From the NCBI GenBank assembly GCA_007844125.1, contig CM017570.1:51620109-51684108 (forward strand): a stretch of 64,000 nt of DNA, written 5' to 3'. Made by a program: the position numbers and the translations under genes. Below the pieces are notes generated by a model. It had not been told where the DNA came from, did no database searches, and saw nothing but the letters and a program-made list of their open reading frames with translations. Origin of the DNA: Sinonovacula constricta. Taxonomy: Eukaryota > Mollusca > Bivalvia > Cardiida > Solecurtidae. Below, piece after piece: positions 11,490 to 24,214 of the stretch. Position 1 is the first letter of the stretch. Each line of letters begins with the position of its first letter.

Positions 11490-14400
11490 CGACATGCTAG
11501 AGAATAACCTAGTCAACGGCCACGGCGTGCTAGAGAATAACCTAGTGAAGGGACACGACGTGCTAGAGAATAACCTAGTCAACGGACACGACGTGCTAGA
11601 GAATAACCTAGTAAATGAACACGATGTGCTAGAGAACAACCTAGTCAACGGACACGACGTGCTAGAGAATTACCTAGTCAATGGACACCACGAGCTAAAG
11701 AATAACCTAGTCAACGGACACGACGTGCTAGAGAATAACATAGTCAACGGACACGAAGTGCTAGAGAATAACCTCGTCAATGGACACGACGTGCTAGAGA
11801 ATAACCTAGTCAACGGACACGACGTGCTAGAGAATAACCTAGTCAACGGGCACGACGTGCTAGAGAATAACCTAGTCAACGGAAACGACGTGCTAGAGAA
11901 TAACCTAGTCAACGGACACGACGTGCTGGAGAATAACCTAGTCAACGGACACGACGTTCTACAAAATAACCTAGTCATGGACACGACGTGCTAGAGAATA
12001 AGGCAGAAAACGGAAACGACGTGCTAGAGAATAAGGTAGAAAACGTACACGACGTGCTAGAAAATAGAGTAGAAAACGGACACGACGTGCTAGAGAATAA
12101 GGTAGACAACGGACACGACGTGCTAGAGAATAAGGTAGAAAACGTTCACGACGTGCTAGAGAATAGGGTAGAAAACGGGCACGACGTGCTAGAGAATAGG
12201 TAGAAAACGGACACGACGTGCTAGAGAATAAGGTTGAAAACGTACACGACGTGCTAGAAAATAGAGAAGAAAACGGACTCGACGTGCTAGAGAATAAGGT
12301 AGACAACGGACACGACGTGCTAGAGAATAGGATAGAAAACGGACACGAAGTGCTAGAGGATAAGGTAGAAAACATACACGACGTGCTAGAAAATATAGTA
12401 GAAAACGGACACGACGTGCTAGAGAATAAGGTAGACAACGGACACGACGTGCTAGAGAATAAGGAAGAAAACAGACACGACCTGCTAGAGTATAAAGTAG
12501 AAAGCGTACACGACGTGCTAGAAAATAAAGTAGAAAACGGAAACGACGTGCTAGAGAATAAGGTAGAAAACGGACACGGCGTGCTAGAGAATAGGGTAGA
12601 AAACGGACACGACGTGCTAGAGAATAAGGTAGAAAACGTTCACGACGTGCTAGAGAATAGGGTAGAAAACGGGCACGACGTGCTAGAGAATAGGTAGAAA
12701 ACGGACACGACGTGCTAGAGAATAAGGTTGAAAACGTACACGACGTGCTAGAAAATAGAGAAGAAAACGGACTCGACGTGCTAGAGAATAAGGTAGACAA
12801 CGGACACGACGTGCTAGAGAATAGGGTAGAAAACGGACACGAAGTGCTAGAGAATAAGGTAGAAAACATACACGACGTGCTAGAAAATATAGTAGAAAAC
12901 GGACACGACGTGCTAGAGAATAAGGTAGACAACGGACACGACGTGCTAGAGAATAGGGAAGAAAACAGACACGACCTGCTAGAGTATAAAGTAGAAAGCG
13001 TACACGACGTGCTAGAAAATAAAGTAGAAAACGGAAACGACGTGCTAGAGAATAAGGTAGACAACGGACACGACGTGCTAGAGAATAGGGTAGAAAACGG
13101 GCACGACGTGCTAGAGAATAAGGTAGAAAACGGACACGGCGTGCTAGAGAATAGGTTAGAAAACGGACACGAAGTGCTAGAGAATAAGGTAGAAAACGTT
13201 CACGACGTGCTAGAGAATAGGGTAGAAAACGGGCACGACGTGCTAGAGAATAGGTAGAAAACGGACACGACGTGCTAGAGAATAAGGTTGAAAACGTACA
13301 CGACGTGCTAGAAAATAGAGAAGAAAACGGACTCGACGTGCTAGAGAATAAGGTAGACAACGGACACGACGTGCTAGAGAATAGGGTAGAAAACGGACAC
13401 GAAGTGCTAGAGAATAAGGTAGAAAACATACACGACGTGCTAGAAAATATAGTAGAAAACGGACACGACGTGCTAGAGAATAAGGTAGACAACGGACACG
13501 ACGTGCTAGAGAATAGGGAAGAAAACAGACACGACCTGCTAGAGTATAAAGTAGAAAGCGTACACGACGTGCTAGAAAATAAAGTAGAAAACGGAAACGA
13601 CGTGCTAGAGAATAAGGTAGACAACGGACACGACGTGCTAGAGAATAAGGTAAAAAACGTACACGACGGGCTAGAGAATAGGGAAGAAAACAGACACGAC
13701 CTGCTAGAGTATAAAGTAGAAAGCGTACACGACGTGCTAGAAAATAAAGTAGAAAACGGAAACGACGTGCTAGAGAATAAGGTAGAAAACGGACACGGCG
13801 TGCTAGAGAATAGGGTAGAAAACGGACACGACGTGCTAGAGAATAAGGTAGAAAACGTTCACGACGTGCTAGAGAATAGGGTAGAAAACGGGCACGACGT
13901 GCTAGAGAATAGGTAGAAAACGGACACGACGTGCTAGAGAATAAGGTTGAAAACGTACACGACGTGCTAGAAAATAGAGAAGAAAACGGACTCGACGTGC
14001 TAGAGAATAAGGTAGACAACGGACACGACGTGCTAGAGAATAGGGTAGAAAACGGACACGAAGTGCTAGAGAATAAGGTAGAAAACATACACGACGTGCT
14101 AGAAAATATAGTAGAAAACGGACACGACGTGCTAGAGAATAAGGTAGACAACGGACACGACGTGCTAGAGAATAGGGTAGAAAACGGACACGACGTGCTA
14201 GAGAATAAGGTAGAAAACGCACACGACGTGCTAGAGAATTAGGTAGAAAACGGGCACGACATGCTAGAGAATAACCTAGTCAACGGCCACGGCGTGCTAG
14301 AGAATAACCTAGTGAAGGGACACGACGTGCTAGAGAATAACCTAGTCAACGGACACGACGTGCTAGAGAATAACCTAGTAAATGAACACGATGTGCTAGA

Positions 14401-17010
14401 GAACAACCTAGTCAACGGACACGACGTGCTAGAGAATTACCTAGTCAATGGACACCACGAGCTAAAGAATAACCTAGTCAACGGACACGACGTGCTAGAG
14501 AATAACATAGTCAACGGACACGAAGTGCTAGAGAATAACCTCGTCAATGGACACGACGTGCTAGAGAATAACCTAGTCAACGGACACGACGTGCTAGAGA
14601 ATAACCTAGTCAACGGGCACGACGTGCTAGAGAATAACCTAGTCAACGGAAACGACGTGCTAGAGAATAACCTAGTCAACGGACACGACGTGCTGGAGAA
14701 TAACCTAGTCAACGGACACGACGTTCTACAAAATAACCTAGTCATGGACACGACGTGCTAGAGAATAAGGCAGAAAACGGAAACGACGTGCTAGAGAATA
14801 AGGTAGAAAACGTACACGACGTGCTAGAAAATAGAGTAGAAAACGGACACGACGTGCTAGAGAATAAGGTAGACAACGGACACGACGTGCTAGAGAATAA
14901 GGTAGAAAACGTTCACGACGTGCTAGAGAATAGGGTAGAAAACGGGCACGACGTGCTAGAGAATAGGTAGAAAACGGACACGACGTGCTAGAGAATAAGG
15001 TTGAAAACGTACACGACGTGCTAGAAAATAGAGAAGAAAACGGACTCGACGTGCTAGAGAATAAGGTAGACAACGGACACGACGTGCTAGAGAATAGGAT
15101 AGAAAACGGACACGAAGTGCTAGAGGATAAGGTAGAAAACATACACGACGTGCTAGAAAATATAGTAGAAAACGGACACGACGTGCTAGAGAATAAGGTA
15201 GACAACGGACACGACGTGCTAGAGAATAAGGAAGAAAACAGACACGACCTGCTAGAGTATAAAGTAGAAAGCGTACACGACGTGCTAGAAAATAAAGTAG
15301 AAAACGGAAACGACGTGCTAGAGAATAAGGTAGAAAACGGACACGGCGTGCTAGAGAATAGGGTAGAAAACGGACACGACGTGCTAGAGAATAAGGTAGA
15401 AAACGTTCACGACGTGCTAGAGAATAGGGTAGAAAACGGGCACGACGTGCTAGAGAATAGGTAGAAAACGGACACGACGTGCTAGAGAATAAGGTTGAAA
15501 ACGTACACGACGTGCTAGAAAATAGAGAAGAAAACGGACTCGACGTGCTAGAGAATAAGGTAGACAACGGACACGACGTGCTAGAGAATAGGGTAGAAAA
15601 CGGACACGAAGTGCTAGAGAATAAGGTAGAAAACATACACGACGTGCTAGAAAATATAGTAGAAAACGGACACGACGTGCTAGAGAATAAGGTAGACAAC
15701 GGACACGACGTGCTAGAGAATAGGGAAGAAAACAGACACGACCTGCTAGAGTATAAAGTAGAAAGCGTACACGACGTGCTAGAAAATAAAGTAGAAAACG
15801 GAAACGACGTGCTAGAGAATAAGGTAGACAACGGACACGACGTGCTAGAGAATAGGGTAGAAAACGGGCACGACGTGCTAGAGAATAAGGTAGAAAACGG
15901 ACACGGCGTGCTAGAGAATAGGTTAGAAAACGGACACGAAGTGCTAGAGAATAAGGTAGAAAACGTTCACGACGTGCTAGAGAATAGGGTAGAAAACGGG
16001 CACGACGTGCTAGAGAATAGGTAGAAAACGGACACGACGTGCTAGAGAATAAGGTTGAAAACGTACACGACGTGCTAGAAAATAGAGAAGAAAACGGACT
16101 CGACGTGCTAGAGAATAAGGTAGACAACGGACACGACGTGCTAGAGAATAGGGTAGAAAACGGACACGAAGTGCTAGAGAATAAGGTAGAAAACATACAC
16201 GACGTGCTAGAAAATATAGTAGAAAACGGACACGACGTGCTAGAGAATAAGGTAGACAACGGACACGACGTGCTAGAGAATAGGGAAGAAAACAGACACG
16301 ACCTGCTAGAGTATAAAGTAGAAAGCGTACACGACGTGCTAGAAAATAAAGTAGAAAACGGAAACGACGTGCTAGAGAATAAGGTAGACAACGGACACGA
16401 CGTGCTAGAGAATAAGGTAAAAAACGTACACGACGGGCTAGAGAATAGGGAAGAAAACAGACACGACCTGCTAGAGTATAAAGTAGAAAGCGTACACGAC
16501 GTGCTAGAAAATAAAGTAGAAAACGGAAACGACGTGCTAGAGAATAAGGTAGAAAACGGACACGGCGTGCTAGAGAATAGGGTAGAAAACGGACACGACG
16601 TGCTAGAGAATAAGGTAGAAAACGTTCACGACGTGCTAGAGAATAGGGTAGAAAACGGGCACGACGTGCTAGAGAATAGGTAGAAAACGGACACGACGTG
16701 CTAGAGAATAAGGTTGAAAACGTACACGACGTGCTAGAAAATAGAGAAGAAAACGGACTCGACGTGCTAGAGAATAAGGTAGACAACGGACACGACGTGC
16801 TAGAGAATAGGGTAGAAAACGGACACGAAGTGCTAGAGAATAAGGTAGAAAACATACACGACGTGCTAGAAAATATAGTAGAAAACGGACACGACGTGCT
16901 AGAGAATAAGGTAGACAACGGACACGACGTGCTAGAGAATAGGGAAGAAAACAGACACGACCTGCTAGAATATAAAGTAGAAAGCGTACACGACGTGCTA
17001 GAAAATAAAG
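11490..17010. repeat. 2,767-bp tandem duplication inside the 33-bp array
   Basis: Blocks at 11494-11994, 11971-12438, 12189-13064, 12683-13624 and 13272-13916 recur, with identical translations in frames on both strands, at +2767 (14261-14761, 14738-15205, 14956-15831, 15450-16391 and 16039-16683). Rare variants such as the CACCACGAGCTAAAG unit are shared at the same relative place. This shows a recent large duplication or a higher-order repeat. Smaller nested repeats of about 495, 560, 626 and 659 bp start at the recurring GAATAGGTAGAAAACGGACA junction. Confidence 0.88.
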
Positions 17011-20000
17011 TAGAAAACGGAAACGACGTGCTAGAGAATAAGGTAGACAACGGACACGACGTGCTAGAGAATAGGGTAGAAAACGTACACGACGGGCTAG
17101 AGAATAGGGAAGAAAACGTTCACGACGTGCTAGAGAATAGGGTAGAAAACGGGCACGACGTGCTAGAGAATAAGGTAGAAAACGGACACGGCGTGCTAGA
17201 GAATAGGGTAGAAAACGGACACGACGTGCTAGAGAATAAGGTAGAAAACGTTCACGACGTGCTAGAGAATAGGGTAGAAAACGGGCACGACGTGCTAGAG
17301 AATAGGTAGAAAACGGACACGACGTGCTAGAGAATAAGGTTGAAAACGTACACGACGTGCTAGAAAATAGAGAAGAAAACGGACTCGACGTGCTAGAGAA
17401 TAAGGTAGACAACGGACACGACGTGCTAGAGAATAGGGTAGAAAACGGACACGAAGTGCTAGAGAATAAGGTAGAAAACATACACGACGTGCTAGAAAAT
17501 ATAGTAGAAAACGGACACGACGTGCTAGAGAATAAGGTAGACAACGGACACGACGTGCTAGAGAATAGGGAAGAAAACAGACACGACCTGCTAGAGTATA
17601 AAGTAGAAAGCGTACACGACGTGCTAGAAAATAAAGTAGAAAACGGAAACGACGTGCTAGAGAATAAGGTAGACAACGGACACGACGTGCTAGAGAATAG
17701 GGTAGAAAACGTACACGACGGGCTAGAGAATAGGGAAGAAAACAGACACGACGTGCTAGAGAATAGGGTAGAAAACGGACACGACGTGCTAGAGAATAAG
17801 GTAGAAAACGCACACGACGTGCTAGAGAATTAGGTAGAAAACGGGCACGACATGCTAGAGAATAACCTAGTCAACGGCCACGGCGTGCTAGAGAATAACC
17901 TAGTGAAGGGACACGACGTGCTAGAGAATAACCTAGTCAACGGTCACGACGTGCTAGAGAATAACCTAGTAAATGAACACGATGTGCTAGAGAACAACCT
18001 AGTCAACGGACACGACGTGCTAGAGAATAACCTAGTCAATGGACACGACGTGCTAGAGAATAACCTAGTCAACGGGCACGACGTGCTAGAGAATAGCCTA
18101 GTCAACGGAAACGACGTGCTAGAGAATAACCTAGTCAACGGACACGACGTGCTGGAGAATAACCTAGTCAACGGACACGACGTTCTAGAAAATAACCTAG
18201 TCATGGACACACGTGCTAGAGAATAAGGCAGAAAACGGAAACGACGTGCTAGAGAATAAGGTAGAAAACGTACACGACGTGCTAGAAAATCGAGTAGAAA
18301 ACGGACACGACGTGCTAGAGAATAAGGTAGACAACGGACACGACGTGCTAGAGAATAAGGTAGAAAACGTACACGACGTGCCAGAGAATAGGGTAGAAAA
18401 CGGACACGACGTGCTAGAGAATAAGGTAGAAAACGCACACGACGTGCTAGAGAATTAGGTAGAAAACGGGCACGACATGCTAGAGAATGACCAAGTCAAC
18501 GGCCACGGCGTGCTAGAGAATAACCTAGTGAAGGGACACGACGTGCTAGAGAATAACCTAGTCAACGGTCACGACGTGCTAGAGAATAACCTAGTAAATG
18601 AACACGATGTGCTAGAGAACAACCTAGTCAACGGACACGACGTGCTAGAGAATAACCTAGTCAATGAACACGACGTGCTAGAGAATAACCTAGTCAACGG
18701 GCACGACGTGCTAGAGAATAACCTAGTCAACGGAAACGACGTGCTAGTGAATAACCTAGTCAACGGACACGACGTGCTGGAGAATGACCTAGTCAACGGA
18801 CACGACGTTCTAGAAAATAACCTAGTCATGGACACACGTGCTAGAGAATAAGGCAGAAAACGGAAACGACGTGCTTGAGAATAAGGTAGAAAACGTACAC
18901 GACGTGCTAGAAAATAGAGTAGAAAACGGACACGACGTGCTAGAGAATAAGGTAGACAACGGACACGACGTGCTAGAGAATAGGGTAGAAAACGGACACG
19001 ACGTGCTAGAGAATAAGGTAGACAACGGACACGACGTGCTAGAGAATAGGGTAGAAAACGGACACGACGTGCTAGAGAATAAGGTAGAAAACGTACACGA
19101 CGTGCTAGAAAATAGAGTAGAAAACGGACACGGCGTGCTAGAGAATAGGGTAGAAAACGGACACGACGTGCTAGAGAATAAGGTAGAAAACGTTCACGAC
19201 GTGCTAGAGAATAGGGTAGAAAACGGGCACGACGTGCTAGAGAATAGGTAGAAAACGGACACGACGTGCTAGAGAATAAGGTTGAAAACGTACATGACGT
19301 GCTAGAAAATAGAGAAGAAAACGGACTCGACGTGCTAGAGAATAAGGTAGACAACGGACACGACGTGCTAGAGAATAGGGTAGAAAACGGACACGAAGTG
19401 CTAGAGAATAAGGTAGAAAACATACACGACGTGCTAGAAAATATAGTAGAAAACGGACACGACGTGCTAGAGAATAAGGTAGACAACGGACACGACGTGC
19501 TAGAGAATAGGGAAGAAAACAGACACGACCTGCTAGAGTATAAAGTAGAAAGCGTACACGACGTGCTAGAAAATAAAGTAGAAAATGGAAACGACGTGCT
19601 AGAGAATAAGGTAGACAACGGACACGACGTGCTAGAGAATAAGGTAAAAAACGTTCACGACGTGCTAGAGAATTAGGTAGAAAACGGGCACGACATGCTA
19701 GAGAATAACCTAGTCAACGGCCACGGCGTGCTAGAGAATAACCTAGTGAAGGGACACGACGTGCTAGAGAATAACCTAGTCAACGGTCACGACGTGCTAG
19801 AGAATAACCTAGTAAATGAACACGATGTGCTAGAGAACAACCTAGTCAACGGACACGACGTGCTAGAGAATAACCTAGTCAATGGACACGACGTGCTAAA
19901 GAATAACCTCGTCAACGGATACGACGTGCTAGAGAATAACCTAGTCAACGGACACGACGTGCTAGAGAATAACATAGTCAACGACACGAAGTGCTAGAGA

Positions 20001-23000
20001 ATAACCTCGTCAATGGACACGACGTGCTAAAGAATAACCTAGTCAACGGACACACGTGCTAGAGAATAAGGCAGAAAACGGAAACGACGTGCTAGAGAAT
20101 AAGGTAGAAAACGTACACGACGTGCTAGAAAATAGAGCAGAAAACGGACTCGACGTGCTAGAGAATAAGGTAGACAACGGACACGACGTGCTAGAGAATA
20201 GGGTAGAAAACGGACACGACGTGCTAGAGAATAAGGTAGACAACGGACACGACGTGCTAGAGAATAGGGTAGAAAACGGACACGACGTGCTAGAGAATAA
20301 GGTAGACAACGGACACGACGTGCTAGAGAATAGGGTAGAAAACGGACACGAAGTGCTAGAGAATAAGGTAAAAAACATACACGACGTGCTAGAAAATAGA
20401 GTAGAAAACGGACACGACGTGCTAGAGAATAAGGTAGACAACGGACACGACGTGCTAGAGAATAGGGAAGAAAACAGACACGACCTGGTAGTGTATAAAG
20501 TAGAAAACGTACACGACGGTTTAGAGAATAGGGAAGAAAACGGATACGACGTGCTAGAGAATAAGGTAGAAAACATACACGACGTGCTAGAAAATAGAGT
20601 AGAAAACGGACACGACGTGCTAGAGAATAGGAAAGAAAACAGACACGACCTGCTAGAGTATAAAGTAGAAAACGTTCACGACGGTTTAGAGAATAGGGAA
20701 GAAAACGGACACGACGTGCTAGAGAATAGGGTAGAAAACGGACACGACGTGCTAGAAAATAACCTAGTCAACGGACACGATGTGCTAGAGAATATGGCAG
20801 AAAACGGGCACGACGTGCTAGAGAATAAGGTAGAAAATTGACACGACGTGCTAGAGAATAACCTAGTCAACGGACACGACGTGCTAGAGAATAACCTAGT
20901 CAACGGACACGACGTGCTAGATAATAACCTAGTCAACGGACACGATGTACTAGAGAATAACCTAGTCAACGGACACGACGTGCTAGAGAATAACCTAGTC
21001 AACGGACACGACGTGCTAGAGAATAACCTAGTCAACGGACACGACGTGCTAGAGAATACCATAGTCAACGGACACGACGTGCTAGAGAATAACCTAGTCA
21101 AGGGACACGACGTGCTAGAGAATAAACCAGTCAACGGACACGATGTGCTAGAGAATAACCTAGTCAACGGACGACATGCTAGAGAATAACCTAGTCAACG
21201 GACACGACGTGCTAGAGAATAACCTAGTCAACGGACACGAAGTGCTACAGAATAACCTAGTCAACGGACACGACGTGCTAGAGAATAACCTCGTCAATGG
21301 ACACGACGTGCTAGAGAATAACCTAGTCAACGGACACGACGTGCTAGAGAATAACCTAGTCAACGGACACGAAGTGCTAGAGAATAAGGTAGAAAACGGA
21401 TACGACGTGCTAGAGAATAACCTAGTCAACGGACACGAAGTGCTAGAGAATAAGGTAGAAAACGGATACGACGTGCTAGAGAATAACCAAGTCAACGGAC
21501 ACGACGTGCTAGAGAAGAAGGTAGAAAACGGATACGACGTGCTAGAGAATAACCTAGTCAACGGACGACATGCTAGAGAATAACCTAGTCAATGGACACG
21601 ACGTGCTAGAGAATAACCTAATCAACGGACACGACGTGCTAGAGAATAACCTAGTCAACGGACACGACGTGCTAGAGAATAACCTAGTCAAATGACACGA
21701 CGTGCTAGAGAATAAGGTAGAAAACGTACACGACGTACTAGAAAATAGAGTTAAAAACGGAACGACGTGCTACAGAATAAGGTAAAAAACGTTCACGACG
21801 TGCTAGAGAATAGGGTAGAAAACGGACCCGACGTGCTAGAGAATAAGGTAGAAATCGTACACGACGTGCTAGAAAATAAAGTAGAAAACGGAAACGACGT
21901 GCTAGAGAATAAGGTAGACAACGGACACGACGTGCTAGAGAATAAGGTAAAAAACGTTCACGACGTGCTAGAGAATAGGGTAGAAAACGGACCCGACGTG
22001 CTAGAGAATAAGGTAGAAATCGTACACGACGTGCTAGAAAATAAAGTAGAAAACGGAAACGACGTGCTAGAGAATAAGGTAGACAACGGACACGACGGGC
22101 TAGAGAATAAGGTAGAAAACGTTCACGACGTGCTAGAGAATAAGGTAGACAACGGACACGACGTGCTAGAGAATAGGGAAGAAAACGGACACGACGTGCT
22201 AGAGAATAAGGTAGAAAACGGACATGACGTGCTAGAGAATAGGGTAGAAAACGGACACGACGTGCTAGAGAATAGGGTAGAAAACGGACACGACGTGCTA
22301 GAGAATAGGGTAGAAAACGGACACGACGTGCTAGAGAATAAGGTAGAAAACGCACACGACGTGCTAGATAATTAGGTAGAAAACGGGCACGACATGCTAG
22401 AGAATAACCTAGTCAACGGCCACGACGTGCTAGAGAATAACCTAGTCAACGGCCACGACGTGCTAGAGAATAACCTAGTCAACGGACACGACGTGCTAGA
22501 GAATAACCTAGTAAATGAACACGATGTGCTAGAGAACAACCTAGTCAACGGACACGACGTGCTAGAGAATTACCTAGTCAATGGACACCACGTGCTAGAG
22601 AATAACCTAGTCAACGGACACGACGTGCTAGAGAATAACATAGTCAACGGACACGAAGTGCTAGAGAATAACCTCGTCAATGGACACGACGTGCTAGAGA
22701 ATAACCTAGTCAACGGACACGACGTGCTAGAGAATAACCTAGTCAACGGGCACGACGTGCTAGAGAATAACCTAGTCAACGGACACGACGTGCTAGAGAA
22801 TAACCTAGTCAACGGACACGACGTGCTGGAGAATAACCTAGTCAACGGACACGACGTGCTAGAAAATAACCTAGTCATGGACACGACGTGCTAGAGAATA
22901 AGGCAGAAAACGGTAACGACGTGCTAGAGAATAAGGTAGAAAACGTACACGACATGCTAGAAAATAGAGTAGAAAACGGACACGACGTGCTAGAGAATAA

Positions 23001-23310
23001 GGTAGACAACGGACACGACGTGCTAGAGAATAGGGTAGAAAACGGACACGACGTGCTAGAGAATAAGGTAGACAACGGACACGACGTACTAGAGAATACC
23101 ATAGTCAACGGACACGACGTGCTAGAGAATAACCTCGTCAACAGACACGACGTGCTAGAGAATAAGGTAGAAAACTGACACGACGTGCTAGAGAATAAGG
23201 CAGAAAACGGACACGACGTGCTAGAGAATAAGGCAGAAAACGGACACGACGTGCTAGAGAATAAGGTAGACAACGGAAACGACGTGCTAGAGAATGAGGT
23301 AGAAAACTGT

Positions 23311-23775
23311 TATATTATTAATTTGATGTTTAATTTTAAATTCATGCAATCTATCGCAAAATATATTTATTAGTAAACAATTTTAAAGTAAAATTGATAA
23401 GACACAAAATCTGACCCGAAGTAAAAGTTTAATTTATAGTGTTAGTTCAAAAGGCAGTTGAATAGCATTTGCAACGAGTCATTACGGAGTCGTAGCCTAA
23501 AATGATGGACTAATTATATGGATTAAAGTCAGTCCAAAGGAGAGATAAATCATTGTTGTTACATTTTTGTGTGGCATACACTTGCTGTTTTATGCTGTTG
23601 AGATCTTAAAACAGTGTTTGAGAGTAGTTAGGTCTTGCTTTACGGTTCATACAGTTCCTACTAAACATAATGTAAAAAAGATTCATGTCACATATATATG
23701 CAAACTATTCGGTTTTATGTACACTGGCATATACTTTATTGATCTATACCATGCAGAAAGCTAACAATACCATAC
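23311..23775. other. Intron flank between 33-bp array and SRCR exon
   Basis: AT-rich unique DNA. Open frames at 23185-23373 and 23567-23764 (plus) show no recognisable product and lie in the intron opposite the gene strand. Confidence 0.5.
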
Positions 23776-23936
23776 CGTTACAATCTACGCCAGCTTCCTC
23801 GCCATGAACACAACTATGTTTATTCCAGCCAGGAAAGTTACAATTGGCGATGTTTGTCTCCTTCCCGTTACATCTCAGATTATCCATGAGGAAAGGCACC
23901 GGGCTTTGACCGAGCTTTGCATCGGAGAATATCAGA
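23776..23936 (-). CDS. SRCR domain exon, C-terminal half (domain 3 of window)
   Basis: This 161-nt exon encodes LIFSDAKLGQSPVPFLMDN, LRCNGKETNIANC and NFPGWNKHSCVHGEEAG, then VDC. The acceptor consistent with phase and homology is CACAGAAAG, with an unusually poor pyrimidine tract. The donor is AACG/GTATGG. The alternative acceptor 4 nt upstream would break the frame. It joins the exon at 40219-40363 (AG plus T gives Ser) across a 16.3-kb intron, and the exon at 9340-9496 (G plus CA gives Ala) across 14.3 kb. All four expected cysteines are present. It is of the FPGW subclass shared with the exons at 40,610 and 45,363. Confidence 0.85.
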
Positions 23937-24214
23937 CTTTCTGTGAATTTGCTGATCAGCAATCAAACGTGACACATTAATACCGGCCAGCTTAAAATCC
24001 AACGTGTTAGTATATCATTTTTTAGAAGTCAGCATGCTCTTCATGTCTCAAGTTAGTATTTATTTGTTGCATTATATTATGTTGAGACACTGTTGACTGT
24101 GCGGCTATAAAAGACATTCAAATGAACAATATATTCGCGTAGTTACGTGATTTGCACAAAAAGAAACATTAAACGCTTTGCAAACGGAAACCACACCCCA
24201 ATCCCAGCCTAGTA
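23937..24214. other. Intron flank, nothing recognised
   Basis: Short AT-rich unique DNA between the SRCR exon and the start of the 26-bp array. Confidence 0.5.

Larger units (their letters stand above)
9484..23310. repeat. 33-bp minisatellite of splice-acceptor units, about 418 copies
   Basis: This nearly continuous array fills about 97% of the 14.3-kb intron between exons 23776 and 9496. Every unit contains CGACGTGCTAGAGAATAA (plus strand). Two main variants differ in the rest: AACCTAGTCAACGGACA and AAGGTAGAAAACGGACA. They occur in alternating blocks; the first dominates 9.5-10.8, 11.5-12.0, 14.3-14.75 and 20.8-21.7 kb, and the second most of the remainder. Because 33 is a multiple of 3, long open frames run on both strands (plus: [11 protein letters not shown] or [11 protein letters not shown]; minus: [11 protein letters not shown] or LARRVRFLPYS). 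These are periodic by-products unless transcript evidence shows otherwise. The gene strand is pyrimidine-rich. Confidence 0.97.

Noticed and set aside
9484..23310. CRISPR-like array (regular 33-bp repeats)
   Set aside because: Units are directly head to tail with no unique spacers, and the context is a spliced eukaryotic gene.
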